From: Epidermidibacterium keratini
GTDB lineage: Bacteria; Actinomycetota; Actinomycetes; Mycobacteriales; Antricoccaceae
Length of the DNA: 64,000 bases
Direction of reading: 5' to 3'
Assembly (NCBI RefSeq): GCF_009834025.1
Contig: NZ_CP047156.1
Span: forward strand, 3,122,067-3,186,066
Under the pieces are notes generated by a model. It worked only from the letters and a program-made list of their open reading frames with translations, searched no databases and had not been told where the DNA came from. This document shows positions 52,717-61,606 of this stretch, piece by piece. How positions within the stretch are numbered: position 1 is the stretch's first letter; each line of letters starts with the position of its first letter. The translations under genes and the position numbers were made by a program.

Positions 52717-54555
52717 ATGGCCAACGCGAAGCCGGACTGGCTGACTGGCTTCACCGATCGGCTGCGGTCGGAATCCGGCAGCGCGCTACTGTTGCTCGGG
52801 GTCGCGATCTTCGCCCTGATCTGGGCCAACTCGCCGTGGGCCGAGAGCTATGTGCATCTGTGGGAGCTGCCGGCGTCCATCGAGATCGGCAGCTTCGGGC
52901 TGGACCTGACCCTGCACGAATGGGTCAACGACGGCCTGATGGTGCTCTTCTTCTTTCTCATCGGCCTTGAGGTGCGTCAGGAGTTCGCGGTCGGATCGCT
53001 GCGTGATCGACGCCGCGCGCTCGTCCCGCTCATCGCCGGTCTCGTCGGTGTCGTCGTTCCCGCGCTGATCTACCTCGCGATCGCCGGTCGCGAGGCGGCC
53101 TCCGGCTGGGGCGTCGTCGTCGGCACCGACACCGCGTTCCTGCTGGGTGCCCTCGCGCTGCTGGGCCCGGCGATGTCCAACCAGCTGCGGGTCTTCCTGC
53201 TCACACTCACCGTCGTCGACGACTTCCTCGCGGTCGCCATCATCGGCACCGTCTACACCGAAGACCTGCAGATCGTTCCGCTGATCATCGCGATCGCGTG
53301 TCTGGTCGTACTCGCCCTACTCGGGCGCGCGCGAGTCTGGCGCACCGGGCCCTACGTGCTCGTCGTCGCCGTGCTGTGGCTAGCGACCATCCGCAGCGGC
53401 GTACACCCCTCGCTGGCCGGCATGGCCGCCGGGCTGCTCGTGCCGGCACCGGCCACCGAGCGCTCGCACGTGGAGACCGCACGCGACCGGTTCCGCGACT
53501 TCTGGCAGTCGCCGCAGGCCGCCGGCGCCCGCTCGGTACGGCGCGGGCTCGCCCAGTCGATCTCGATCAACGAACGGCTGCACGATGCTTTGCGTGGACC
53601 GGTCTCGCTGCTCGTCGTGCCGATCTTCGCGTTGGCCAACGCCGGAGTCGACCTGCGCGGCGGCGGGTTAGGCGATTCGATCGGCTCGGCCGTCACCTGG
53701 GGCGTCGTCGCCGGTCTTGTCGTCGGCAAGTTCGTCGGCATCTCGCTCGGCACGTTCGCCGCGATCCGGCTCGGGCTCGGCAGGCTGCCCGAAGGCGTCG
53801 GCCGGGGCAGCGTGCTCGGCGGGGCGGCCCTGTCTGGCATCGGATTTACGATGTCGCTGCTGATCATCGGTCTCGGACTCGACGGCCGCGCAGCCGACGA
53901 GGCGACGATCGGCGTACTCATCGCGCTCGTGCTCGCCACAGGCCTCGGCGCGCTGATCTTCCGGCTTGCCCGAGAGCGGTGGGGCGAGACGACCGCCGAC
54001 CTGCCGACCGTGCTCGACCCGCCGGTCAACACCGAGCTCGACCACATCCACGGCAGCAACAGCGCGCCGTACACCGTCGTGGAATACCTCGACTTCGAGT
54101 GCCCGTTTTGCGCTCGCGCGACCGGTATGTGGCGCGATCTGAAGGATCACTTCGGAGACGACATCCGCTACGTCGTACGCCATCTGCCGCTGGAAGATGT
54201 GCACCCGCACTCGTTCCGGGCCGCGATCGCCGCCGAGGCAGCCGCGAGGCAGGGCAAGTTCTGGCAGATGCACGACATCCTGTTCGCCAACCAGCTGCGG
54301 CTTGAGGCCGAGAACCTGCGCGAGTACGCCGCCGACATCGGGCTGGACCTGGAGCGCTTCGATGCCGATATCGCCGACGAGGAGCTCGCCGACTGGGTGC
54401 GCCTTAACCAGGAAAGTGCGCATCGCTCGGGCGCGCGGGGTACGCCGACCTTCTTCCTGAACGGCGTCCGTCACCGTGGTCCGCACGACGCACGCACCCT
54501 GACCGCGTCGCTGGAGAACTGCGAGCCCGACCCGGCCGGACGCCGCAGGTCATAA
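52717..54555 (+). CDS. nhaA: NhaA Na+/H+ antiporter fused to a thioredoxin/DsbA domain
   Basis: 612 residues. Residues 1-420 are an NhaA-type antiporter: GSALLLLGVAIFALIWANSP, LMVLFFFLIGLEVRQEF and the essential double Asp in LTVVDDFLAVAIIGT. After a linker, about 440-610 is a DsbA-like thioredoxin domain with CPFC (about 462-465) in the ECPFCARATGMWRDL segment and a cis-Pro in ARGTPTFFLNG. ATG at 52717 has GGAGGG upstream. The antiporter exports Na+; the thioredoxin domain may face the cytoplasm and sense redox state or fold proteins. Such fusions occur in other actinomycetes. Confidence 0.92.
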   Translation: MANAKPDWLTGFTDRLRSESGSALLLLGVAIFALIWANSPWAESYVHLWELPASIEIGSFGLDLTLHEWVNDGLMVLFFFLIGLEVRQEFAVGSLRDRRRALVPLIAGLVGVVVPALIYLAIAGREAASGWGVVVGTDTAFLLGALALLGPAMSNQLRVFLLTLTVVDDFLAVAIIGTVYTEDLQIVPLIIAIACLVVLALLGRARVWRTGPYVLVVAVLWLATIRSGVHPSLAGMAAGLLVPAPATERSHVETARDRFRDFWQSPQAAGARSVRRGLAQSISINERLHDALRGPVSLLVVPIFALANAGVDLRGGGLGDSIGSAVTWGVVAGLVVGKFVGISLGTFAAIRLGLGRLPEGVGRGSVLGGAALSGIGFTMSLLIIGLGLDGRAADEATIGVLIALVLATGLGALIFRLARERWGETTADLPTVLDPPVNTELDHIHGSNSAPYTVVEYLDFECPFCARATGMWRDLKDHFGDDIRYVVRHLPLEDVHPHSFRAAIAAEAAARQGKFWQMHDILFANQLRLEAENLREYAADIGLDLERFDADIADEELADWVRLNQESAHRSGARGTPTFFLNGVRHRGPHDARTLTASLENCEPDPAGRRRS

Positions 54556-54586
54556 TCGCCCAAACCGCGAACTGCCTTGCCGCGTG

Positions 54587-54663
54587 CTGCCCAAAATGGA
54601 CGAGAGCGGCGGGGGCGCGTCGAAATAGACCGTGGGGTGCCTGCTGGCGTCCATTTTCGGCAG
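54587..54663. repeat. Long imperfect hairpin between nhaA and birA
   Basis: CTGCCCAAAATGGACG (54587-54602) and CGTCCATTTTCGGCAG (54648-54663) are inverted copies with one mismatch in 16, flanking a 45-base loop. The ends are AT-richer than the surroundings. It could be a terminator for nhaA or the remains of a small non-autonomous element with inverted ends. Confidence 0.7.
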
Positions 54664-54687
54664 AAGCGGACCAGATAACCTCGGGGC

Positions 54688-55461
54688 ATGACGCTAGATG
54701 CCCAGGTAGTACGCCGATCGCTGGCCCCGATGTGGCGCGAGGTTCAGGCCGTCGATCAGACCGGTTCGACCAACGACGACCTGCTCGCCGAGGCGCGAGC
54801 CGGCGCCGAGTCGGGGCTGGTGCGGGTCGCTGAGCTGCAGACCGCAGGCCGCGGTCGGCTCGATCGGACCTGGGAGGCTCCCGCCGGGACTGCGCTGACC
54901 TTCTCGATGCTGCTGCGTCCGCCGGTGCCGACCGCGACCTGGGGCTGGCTTCCGCTGCTGGTCGGCCTCGGCGTCCACGACGCGCTCGTCGCCGGCGGTG
55001 TCGACGCCGTGCTGAAGTGGCCCAACGACGTGCAGATCGGCCCGGACCGCCGCAAGGCCGCAGGGATCCTCGCGCAAGCTGCGGGCGATGCGGTCGTCGT
55101 CGGCGTCGGGCTCAACGTCGTACCGCACGACGGGTTGCCCGAGACCGGTGCCGCGATCGGCGAGCAGTGGGCGGCGTCGCGCGAGGACGTGCTGATCGGC
55201 GTACTCAACGCGATCGCCCAGCGCTACACCGACTGGCTCGACCAGTACGGCGACGCCGACCGGTCGGGAGCGCTCGCGGCCTATCGGCTGGCGTGCGTCA
55301 CGGCCGGCCAGCAGGTGCGGGTGACGCTACCCGGTGAGAGCGACGCCCTGCTCGGAGTGGCGCTCGACCTCGACGACCAGGGCCGGCTGGTGGTACGCCG
55401 CGACGATGGCGAGCAGGTCATCGTCGGCGCTGGCGACGTGGTGCACGTCCGACCCGCCTGA
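54688..55461 (+). CDS. birA: Biotin--protein ligase
   Basis: Activates biotin as biotinyl-AMP and attaches it to the AccA3-type carrier lysine. 257 residues without an N-terminal HTH, so it is a ligase only and not a repressor. Motifs: TAGRGRLDRTWEAPAGTALT (biotinyl-AMP loop), LKWPNDVQIGPDRRKAAGIL and VVVGVGLNVVPHDGLPE. In M. tuberculosis, birA likewise borders accD5 and the PH-domain protein gene. Confidence 0.94.
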   Translation: MTLDAQVVRRSLAPMWREVQAVDQTGSTNDDLLAEARAGAESGLVRVAELQTAGRGRLDRTWEAPAGTALTFSMLLRPPVPTATWGWLPLLVGLGVHDALVAGGVDAVLKWPNDVQIGPDRRKAAGILAQAAGDAVVVGVGLNVVPHDGLPETGAAIGEQWAASREDVLIGVLNAIAQRYTDWLDQYGDADRSGALAAYRLACVTAGQQVRVTLPGESDALLGVALDLDDQGRLVVRRDDGEQVIVGAGDVVHVRPA

Positions 55462-55531
55462 CCAGCGCGGCTCGGGATCTTCGGAGCACGCCGCGAGTAG
55501 GCTGAGCGCGTCGTGCTCGCCTGGAGGTGTC

Positions 55532-56254
55532 GTGGGATTCCCGGAAAACATCCTGTCTCGTGATGAGAAGGTCATTCGCAAGCTGAACCCGCACTGGATG
55601 ACCGTGCTTGTCCCCGCGCTGCTTGGCCTGGTGATCGTCGCGCTCGCCGTCGTGATCGTCTTGCTGACGCCCGAAGAGTCGCCATGGCCGACGATCGACT
55701 GGGTCGTGATCGCCATCGCGATCGTGCTGTTTCTCGCGTTCGTGCTCGTGCCGTTCCTGCGGTGGCGCACCACGCACTACGTCATCACGACTAACCGGGT
55801 CGTCGTCCGCCGCGGCATCCTGTCCAAGAGCGGCAAGGACATCGCGCTGTCGAAGATCACCGACGTCTCCTTCCACCAGTCGCTGTGGGACCGGATGCTG
55901 CGCTCTGGATCGCTGACGATCGAATCCGCCGGCGACGGGGTCAACGAGGAGTTCAAAAACATCCCGCGCAGCAACGAGATTCAGCAGCTCATCAACCGTC
56001 TCGTCGAGGACGATGTCGACCGGCGGGGCGTGGGAAGCGCCGACGCACGCCAGCACATGGCCGACGTACGCCGCGAAGGCCAGCACCCCGGCGCCGATGA
56101 CGAGCCGGCCGGGAGTACGGCGTACTCGTCGCAGCCCGGTGACCACACGCCGCCGCCGGCCGAGGGCCGGTGGGAGACGTGGGACAACAGCGGTGCGCAC
56201 CCCGGCGGCGGACCTGCCCCGTCGCAGGACTGGGAAACGCCACCGCAGCGCTAG
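55532..56254 (+). CDS. PH-domain (bPH2) membrane protein, Rv3278c-like
   Basis: 240-residue membrane protein from GTG at 55532, which follows GGAGG. Two adjacent helices (LVPALLGLVIVALAVVIVLL and IAIAIVLFLAFVLVPFL, about 27-80) precede a bacterial PH-like domain: HYVITTNRVVVRRGILSKSG, ALSKITDVSFHQSLWDRML and GSLTIESAGDG. The Pro/Gly-rich C-terminal tail is variable. Adjacent to birA as in mycobacteria. The role is unknown; the fold suggests a membrane-associated binding scaffold. Confidence 0.88.
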   Translation: MGFPENILSRDEKVIRKLNPHWMTVLVPALLGLVIVALAVVIVLLTPEESPWPTIDWVVIAIAIVLFLAFVLVPFLRWRTTHYVITTNRVVVRRGILSKSGKDIALSKITDVSFHQSLWDRMLRSGSLTIESAGDGVNEEFKNIPRSNEIQQLINRLVEDDVDRRGVGSADARQHMADVRREGQHPGADDEPAGSTAYSSQPGDHTPPPAEGRWETWDNSGAHPGGGPAPSQDWETPPQR

Positions 56255-56326
56255 CTCACGCGGCCCGGCACCCCGCCCTCGCGCGTGCTCCGACCGAATG
56301 TCGGTGGCTGCTTCTAACGTGGCGGT

Positions 56327-57532
56327 ATGCGCATCTTGCACACCTCCGACTGGCACGTCGGCCGTCGCTTCAACGAGGCCGACGTGCTGGGCGACCTCGG
56401 TCTCGTGCTTGATCGTCTCGAGGAGCAGATTGGCGAGTACGCCGTCGACGTGGTCGTGGTCAGCGGCGACCTCTTTGACCGCGCCGCGCCGCCGGCCGAG
56501 GCCGTCCGGTTCCTGTCCGAGCGGCTGCAACGGCTGCGGGAGGCGGGCCCGAGGATCGTGCTGATCTCCGGCAACCATGACGGCGCGTCGCGGCTCGGCT
56601 ACGGCGCGTGGGCCGCAGCCGCCGGCGGGCTGCACATCATCACCGACGCCGAGCAGATCGGCGTACCCGTCGTGATCGACGATGAGCACGGGCCCGTGCA
56701 CTTCTACGGCATCCCGTTCCTGGACCCCAAGATCGACCGGTCGCGGTTTGCCGAGGTGCCCGACGCGTACGCCGAGCTGACCAGCCACGAGCGGATCCTG
56801 GACGCCGCGATGGACCGGGTGCGCGCCTCGCTCGCCACGCACGACTACCCGCGCAGCGTCGTTCTCGCGCACTGCTTCGCCATCAACGCAGCGCGCGGTT
56901 CGGTGCGCGCCGAAGACGACCAGCTCGGCGACCTGGTCACCGACTCGATGCGCTCCATCGCCAGCGGTGGAGTCGAGGTCACGCCCGCGGTCGTGTTTGA
57001 GCCGGCGACCTATGTCGCGCTCGGACACCTGCACTCACGGCAGCGGCTGGCAGAGCACATCCGCTATCCGGGCGCGCCGCTGGCCTACTCCTTCAGCGAC
57101 CGCGGCCCGCGCGGGAGCTGGCTGGTCGAGCTCGACGCCGATGGGCTCGGCGCGGTGCAGTGGCTGGAGTTGCCGGTGCCGCGCGAGATGGCGACGATCA
57201 CCGGCACGCTTGAGCAGCTGCTGAGCGACCCGGCGTACGACGAGCTGAGCGAGCACTGGATCAGCGCCGTACTCACCGACCCGGTCCGCCAGCCGCACGC
57301 GATGCGCCGGCTGCAGGAGCGCTTTGCCTACTGCGTGGCGCTGGAATACCGGCCGGCCGAGTCTGGTGCCGCGCCGGTGCGCTACCGCGACGTGCTTGCC
57401 GGCAAGCGCGACGAGCAGCTGGCCGCCGAGTTCGTGCCTGCCGTGCGCGGAGGGGCCCCGGCCAGCGACGAAGAGCTCGAGCTGATCGGCGAGGCGTTTG
57501 AGGCGATCCGGGCCACGGAGGTGCGCGCATGA
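56327..57532 (+). CDS. sbcD: Exonuclease SbcD
   Basis: Nuclease subunit of SbcCD, which cuts hairpins and processes double-strand ends. 401 residues with the calcineurin-like phosphoesterase motifs MRILHTSDWHVGR (metal ligands D8 and H10), VVSGDLFDRAAPP, ISGNHDGASRL and LGHLHSRQRL. A C-terminal capping domain follows. Its stop overlaps the sbcC start as ATGA, as is normal for this pair. Confidence 0.94.
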   Translation: MRILHTSDWHVGRRFNEADVLGDLGLVLDRLEEQIGEYAVDVVVVSGDLFDRAAPPAEAVRFLSERLQRLREAGPRIVLISGNHDGASRLGYGAWAAAAGGLHIITDAEQIGVPVVIDDEHGPVHFYGIPFLDPKIDRSRFAEVPDAYAELTSHERILDAAMDRVRASLATHDYPRSVVLAHCFAINAARGSVRAEDDQLGDLVTDSMRSIASGGVEVTPAVVFEPATYVALGHLHSRQRLAEHIRYPGAPLAYSFSDRGPRGSWLVELDADGLGAVQWLELPVPREMATITGTLEQLLSDPAYDELSEHWISAVLTDPVRQPHAMRRLQERFAYCVALEYRPAESGAAPVRYRDVLAGKRDEQLAAEFVPAVRGGAPASDEELELIGEAFEAIRATEVRA

Positions 57533-60495
57533 GGCTGCACGCACTGACTCTGCAGGCCATCGGACCGTACGCCGACCGCCAGCACGTCGACTTCGACGCG
57601 CTGTCGCGTGACGGGTTGTTCCTGTTTACCGGGCCGACGGGCGTCGGCAAGTCGACGATTCTCGATGCGGTCACGTTTTCCTTATATGGCTCGCTTCCTG
57701 GTGCTCGCAGCGGACTGGATAACCGGCTCAAGAGCGACTTCGCCGATGCCGATGTGCGGCCGTTCGTTGAGCTGGAGTTCTCCGTCGGCGACCGGCGGAT
57801 GAAGCTCACCCGCTCTCCGGAATACGACCGGCCCAAGCGGCGCGGTGACGGGCTGACCCGCGAGCGGTCGTCGGTCGCGCTCGAGCAGTGGACCGGTGGC
57901 GAGTGGGTCGGAGTCGAAGGCGGCCGCAAGGAAGCGGTCGTCGCGGAGTGGATCGAGGAGCACCTGCGGCTCGGATTGCACCAGTTCAGCCAGGTCGTCG
58001 TACTCCCGCAAGGGCAGTTCGCGCAGTTCTTGCACTGCAAGGACTCTGAGCGTGAGTCGCTGCTCAGCTCGCTGTTTCAGGCCGAGCGCTACCGCGACGT
58101 CGAGAAGTGGTTTGAAGAGCGTGCTCGGGTGGCGCGTGAGGACGCCTCCGAGGCCAGCCACCAGCGTGACCTCATCACGGCCAAGACGATCGAGGTCGCC
58201 GAGCTCGATCCGGCCGACGCGCCGGGCGTGGCCAGTGACGACTGGTACGCCGACCTTCTCACGCGGTCCGAGACGGTGCTGGGCGAGCGCAGCGAGATCG
58301 CTGGGCAGACCCGGGCCGACGCGGCGGCAGCGCTGTCGGCGCTGCAGGCGGCCGAGCGCACCTGCCAGCTCATCGCCGAGTACGCCGACCTCACCACCCG
58401 CGCCGATGCGCTGCAGGAGCAGCGTCCGGCATACGAGCTCTGGAGCGCTGAGCTCGCTGACGCGCGGAAGGTTGAGCCGCTGCGGCCCATGCTCGCGCAG
58501 CGCGCTGAACGCGCCGAGGCCGTGGAGTCGGCCCGAACGGCCCTCGATGAGGCGCGGTCGCGTCTCGAGCTGCGCCAGGCAGGCGCACCGACGGACGATC
58601 TGGCGGCGCTTAAGCGGCTGAACCGGCGCCTGGCTCACACCCGCGGCGGTCTGGATGCGGTCATCACGGCCGAGGAGTCACTCGATGTCCTCGCCGAAGC
58701 GGTGACCGAGGCGCAGGGCGCGCACGACGAAGCCCTTTCCGAGCGAGCCGAGCGGCAGCAGGCCCGCGACGAGCTGCCCGGTCAGCTCACGCGCGCTCGT
58801 GAGCAGCAGCAGGTGTTTCAGGACCGAGCCGCGGTGCAGTCGGCGGCAGCCAAGGAGCTAGCGGCATTGCGAGAGGCCCGCGAGGCTGCGGTCGCGGCGG
58901 ATGAGCTGCAGCCGGCCCTCGCTGCGGCCACACGAGCGCACGAAGACGCACGCGAAGAAGCCAATGATGCCAAGGAAGTCTGGCTTGAGCTGGCGCAGCG
59001 TCATCTCGACGGATTCCAGGCTCAGCTTGCCGCCGAGCTCGTCGAGGGGCAGGCGTGCGGTGTCTGCGGCAGCTGCTCGCATCCACAACCCGCGCGCGTC
59101 GCGTACTCCGTGCCGTCTGCCAAGGCCGTTGACGATGCCAAGGCCCACAGCAAGGTCGTCGACACGGCACGCGAGGCTGCGGCGCATGACCTCGAACGGC
59201 TGCAGGCCAAGCACGCCGGACTACGAGCTCGCGCCGGCGGCCGCGAGCTCGCTGTGCTCGATGACCTCTGCGCCGAGGCCGAGCGTGCCCTGGCCGACGC
59301 GGACGAGGCGGCACGCCAGCTGCCCGAGCTCCGCGGGCTCATCGCCGAGGCAGAGCGCGCCCTGGCCAGCGCCGATGACGACCTGCGTGCCGCCGACCGG
59401 TTGGTCGCCGAAACGCAGACCGCCGTACGCACGGCGCACCAGCGCCTTCGCGACGCCGAAGCCGAGGTCGTGCGACACCGGGGCGACTTTGAGTCAGTCG
59501 CCGAGCACGCGGCCCACCTCGACGAGTCGATCGTGGCGCTGGAGGAGTTCGTCAGCGCCGCGGGGGCCCACGTGTTCGCAGTGCGCGAGTCCGAGGCCAT
59601 CGCCGCGGCGCTTGCCACCGAGCTGGTCGATCGGGGGCTCGCCGACCTCGCTCACGTCGAGGCGTCGTTGCGGACCGAGCAGCAGCAGGCGGCGCTGCAC
59701 AAGCGGATCGGCGAGTACGACGCGGAGCAGGCCGCGGTCGCTGCGCAGCTGCGTGACTCGCGCTTCGCGGAGCTTCCCGAGCAAGCGCCGGATCTGCCTG
59801 CGCTGCGTTCGGCGCGCGACGCTACCCGCGAGGCCGAGGTGAGCGCGGCTAGCGGCGTACTCGCCGCGCAGTCGCGGATCGTCAAGCTCACGACGTTGCG
59901 CGAGCAGGCAGCGATCGAGCTCGCCGGAGCCGAGCAGACCGCTGTGCGCGCACAGCGCATCGACGAGCTCGCCAAGCTGATGCGCGGCATGGGCCCCAAC
60001 ACCAAGGGCATGACCTTGACGTCGTACTTCCTGGCGGCGCGCCTCGACGAGGTGGCGGCCGTCGCGTCGGCGCATCTGCTGGCGATGACCTCAGGGCGCT
60101 ACGAGCTCGAGCACACCGACGAACGCCAGGCCAAGCGCGGCCGCGGCGGGTTGGGTTTACGGGTGATCGACAACTACACCGGGGTGACGCGTACGCCGCA
60201 GTCGCTGTCCGGCGGCGAGACGTTCACCGCCTCGCTGGCGCTGGCGCTGGCGTTGGCCGACGTGGTGACCGCCGAGGCGGGGGCGATGAGTATCGACTCG
60301 CTGTTCATCGACGAAGGTTTCGGCTCGCTGGATGCCGACTATCTCGACGCGGCGCTCAACGTGCTCGACGGGCTGCGCGAGGCCGGGCGCACGATCGGCG
60401 TGATCAGCCACGTCGAGGAGATGAAGCACCGGATCCCTGCCCAGCTGGTCATCGAGCGTGACGACCGGCGCTCACGCATCCGCGCGCACGCCTAG
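57529..60495 (+). CDS. sbcC: Exonuclease subunit SbcC (SMC-like ATPase)
   Basis: 988-residue SMC-like ATPase driving SbcD. Walker A TGPTGVGKSTILDA (about 34-47) at the N-terminus, then long charged coiled coils (about 180-500 and 530-800), a zinc hook CGVCGSCSHP near residue 510, the C-terminal signature TPQSLSGGETFTASLALALA and Walker B IDSLFIDEGFGSLDADYLD. Full length and intact, so the complex should be active. It protects the genome from palindromes, notable here because the window holds a 230-bp palindromic array. Confidence 0.94.
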   Translation: MRLHALTLQAIGPYADRQHVDFDALSRDGLFLFTGPTGVGKSTILDAVTFSLYGSLPGARSGLDNRLKSDFADADVRPFVELEFSVGDRRMKLTRSPEYDRPKRRGDGLTRERSSVALEQWTGGEWVGVEGGRKEAVVAEWIEEHLRLGLHQFSQVVVLPQGQFAQFLHCKDSERESLLSSLFQAERYRDVEKWFEERARVAREDASEASHQRDLITAKTIEVAELDPADAPGVASDDWYADLLTRSETVLGERSEIAGQTRADAAAALSALQAAERTCQLIAEYADLTTRADALQEQRPAYELWSAELADARKVEPLRPMLAQRAERAEAVESARTALDEARSRLELRQAGAPTDDLAALKRLNRRLAHTRGGLDAVITAEESLDVLAEAVTEAQGAHDEALSERAERQQARDELPGQLTRAREQQQVFQDRAAVQSAAAKELAALREAREAAVAADELQPALAAATRAHEDAREEANDAKEVWLELAQRHLDGFQAQLAAELVEGQACGVCGSCSHPQPARVAYSVPSAKAVDDAKAHSKVVDTAREAAAHDLERLQAKHAGLRARAGGRELAVLDDLCAEAERALADADEAARQLPELRGLIAEAERALASADDDLRAADRLVAETQTAVRTAHQRLRDAEAEVVRHRGDFESVAEHAAHLDESIVALEEFVSAAGAHVFAVRESEAIAAALATELVDRGLADLAHVEASLRTEQQQAALHKRIGEYDAEQAAVAAQLRDSRFAELPEQAPDLPALRSARDATREAEVSAASGVLAAQSRIVKLTTLREQAAIELAGAEQTAVRAQRIDELAKLMRGMGPNTKGMTLTSYFLAARLDEVAAVASAHLLAMTSGRYELEHTDERQAKRGRGGLGLRVIDNYTGVTRTPQSLSGGETFTASLALALALADVVTAEAGAMSIDSLFIDEGFGSLDADYLDAALNVLDGLREAGRTIGVISHVEEMKHRIPAQLVIERDDRRSRIRAHA

Positions 60496-60508
60496 CCATG
60501 CGCGTCGG

Positions 60509-61003
60509 TCAGTTCTGGTCGGCCGGTCGCTTGTAGAACCAGCCGCGCCCGGAGAAGCTCATGACCACCTCATCGCCGCGCAGCGCTTCCCAGTGGAGGT
60601 AGAGCGTGCCGAGATGCGGGCCGCGCGAGGAGTCCTTCTTGTCGGTCACGGTGAGGCGTACGTCGAGCCGGTCGCCGGCGTACACCGCCCGATGCCAGCG
60701 CACATTGTCCATCCCCGGCGACGCATCGGGCGCGGTCTTGGACAGGAAGCTGTCGACGTACACCCGCATCATGCTCGAGCCGGTCCACCAGCCACTGGCG
60801 ATCAGCCCGCCCCAGTTGCTGGCCTTAGCCGCGTCCTCGTCGACGTGGTACCACTGCGGGTCGAAGCGACGAGCGAAGTCGACGATCTCGTCGTGCTCGG
60901 CAATGATCTCGCCCAGCTCAAAGACCTGACCGACCTCGAAATCTTCGAACCATAGCTGGGGTTCTTCGAGGGTCGCGCTCAGCGGGCGTTGCGGTGTCGT
61001 CAT
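60509..61003 (-). CDS. MaoC-like (R)-hydratase/dehydratase
   Basis: 164-residue hot-dog protein. The hydratase motif region is RRFDPQWYHVDEDAAKASNW followed by GGLIASGWWTGSSMMRVYVD, where the Asp and His of the family are present. Probably acts on an acyl-CoA enoyl group in fatty-acid or short-chain acyl metabolism. No partner genes are adjacent, so the substrate is unknown. It is convergent with sbcC, 13 bases apart. Confidence 0.88.
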   Translation of the reverse strand: MTTPQRPLSATLEEPQLWFEDFEVGQVFELGEIIAEHDEIVDFARRFDPQWYHVDEDAAKASNWGGLIASGWWTGSSMMRVYVDSFLSKTAPDASPGMDNVRWHRAVYAGDRLDVRLTVTDKKDSSRGPHLGTLYLHWEALRGDEVVMSFSGRGWFYKRPADQN

Positions 61004-61028
61004 GGTCGTTACTGTGCCATGCGCGGGT

Positions 61029-61364
61029 TCAGCGCCGACGGGCGATGGAAGCGACGCCGAGGTAGTGAGCCAATGCCAGCTCGACCGCTGCGAGGTCGTC
61101 GGCGGAGAGGTAGTCGACCGGATCGCCGATTACGTAGTCGGTATCGATCGAGCGAACCTGGTCGACCAGCATTCGGGTCTGCTGCCCGGCGATCTCCAGC
61201 TCTGGTCGATGAATCGCCTGCTGCGCGGACGTCGACGTGGGGATGACGGTAATAACCGATAGCGGCGAGTCGGAGGGGGAGACCACCAGCCCTAAGCGTC
61301 GTCCGCGCTGCTCGTGACCGCGTGCCTGGTCGAGGTCGATTCGGTAGACCGCTCCTCGAATCAC
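61029..61364 (-). CDS. mazF: MazF/PemK-type toxin
   Basis: 111-residue sequence-specific endoribonuclease of the MazF family. Motifs are RGAVYRIDLDQARGHEQRGR (with the usual RG-E-RR pattern), VVSPSDSPLSVITVIPTST and the later TRMLVDQVRSIDTDYV with its conserved Asp-Gln-Arg. The start overlaps the antitoxin stop (ATGA). The cut site is not predictable. Confidence 0.88.
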   Translation of the reverse strand: MIRGAVYRIDLDQARGHEQRGRRLGLVVSPSDSPLSVITVIPTSTSAQQAIHRPELEIAGQQTRMLVDQVRSIDTDYVIGDPVDYLSADDLAAVELALAHYLGVASIARRR

Positions 61365-61561
61365 CAGGCTTCCGGCTCTGCGTTGACGTCCTCGCCGCTG
61401 ATCCGCTCAGCGTCGAGGTGGAACTTCTCGAGCCATCGTTGGTGGTCGAGCAGTCGTAGCGCGCGGCGCAATGTGTCGGACGTGCTCTCGCCGGGGCGCG
61501 CCGCTTCGCGCAAGATGCGCTCGTCTTCATCAGTGGGGCGAAACCCGATCGACGATGCCAT
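61361..61561 (-). CDS. MazE-like antitoxin (ribbon-helix-helix)
   Basis: 66-residue antitoxin from the ATG at 61561. The N-terminal ASSIGFRPTDEDERILREAA and TSDTLRRALRLLDHQRWLEK fit a ribbon-helix-helix DNA-binding domain; the acidic C-terminal tail (DAERISGEDVNAEPEAW) should wrap and inhibit the toxin. A GTG at 61570 would add three residues. The dyad ACAATTGT about 25 bases upstream is a likely autoregulatory operator. Confidence 0.82.
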   Translation of the reverse strand: MASSIGFRPTDEDERILREAARPGESTSDTLRRALRLLDHQRWLEKFHLDAERISGEDVNAEPEAW

Positions 61562-61585
61562 GACGCCCACGATAGGTCCTGTTTG

Positions 61586-61593
61586 ACAATTGT
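61586..61593. promoter_or_regulatory. Candidate operator of the toxin-antitoxin pair
   Basis: ACAATTGT, a perfect 8-bp palindrome within the wider GACAATTGTTC, in the 45-base gap between the antitoxin start and the dnaE2 stop. It is the only AT-rich dyad there and suits binding of a ribbon-helix-helix repressor. Confidence 0.4.
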
Positions 61594-61606
61594 TCTACCG
61601 GCAACC

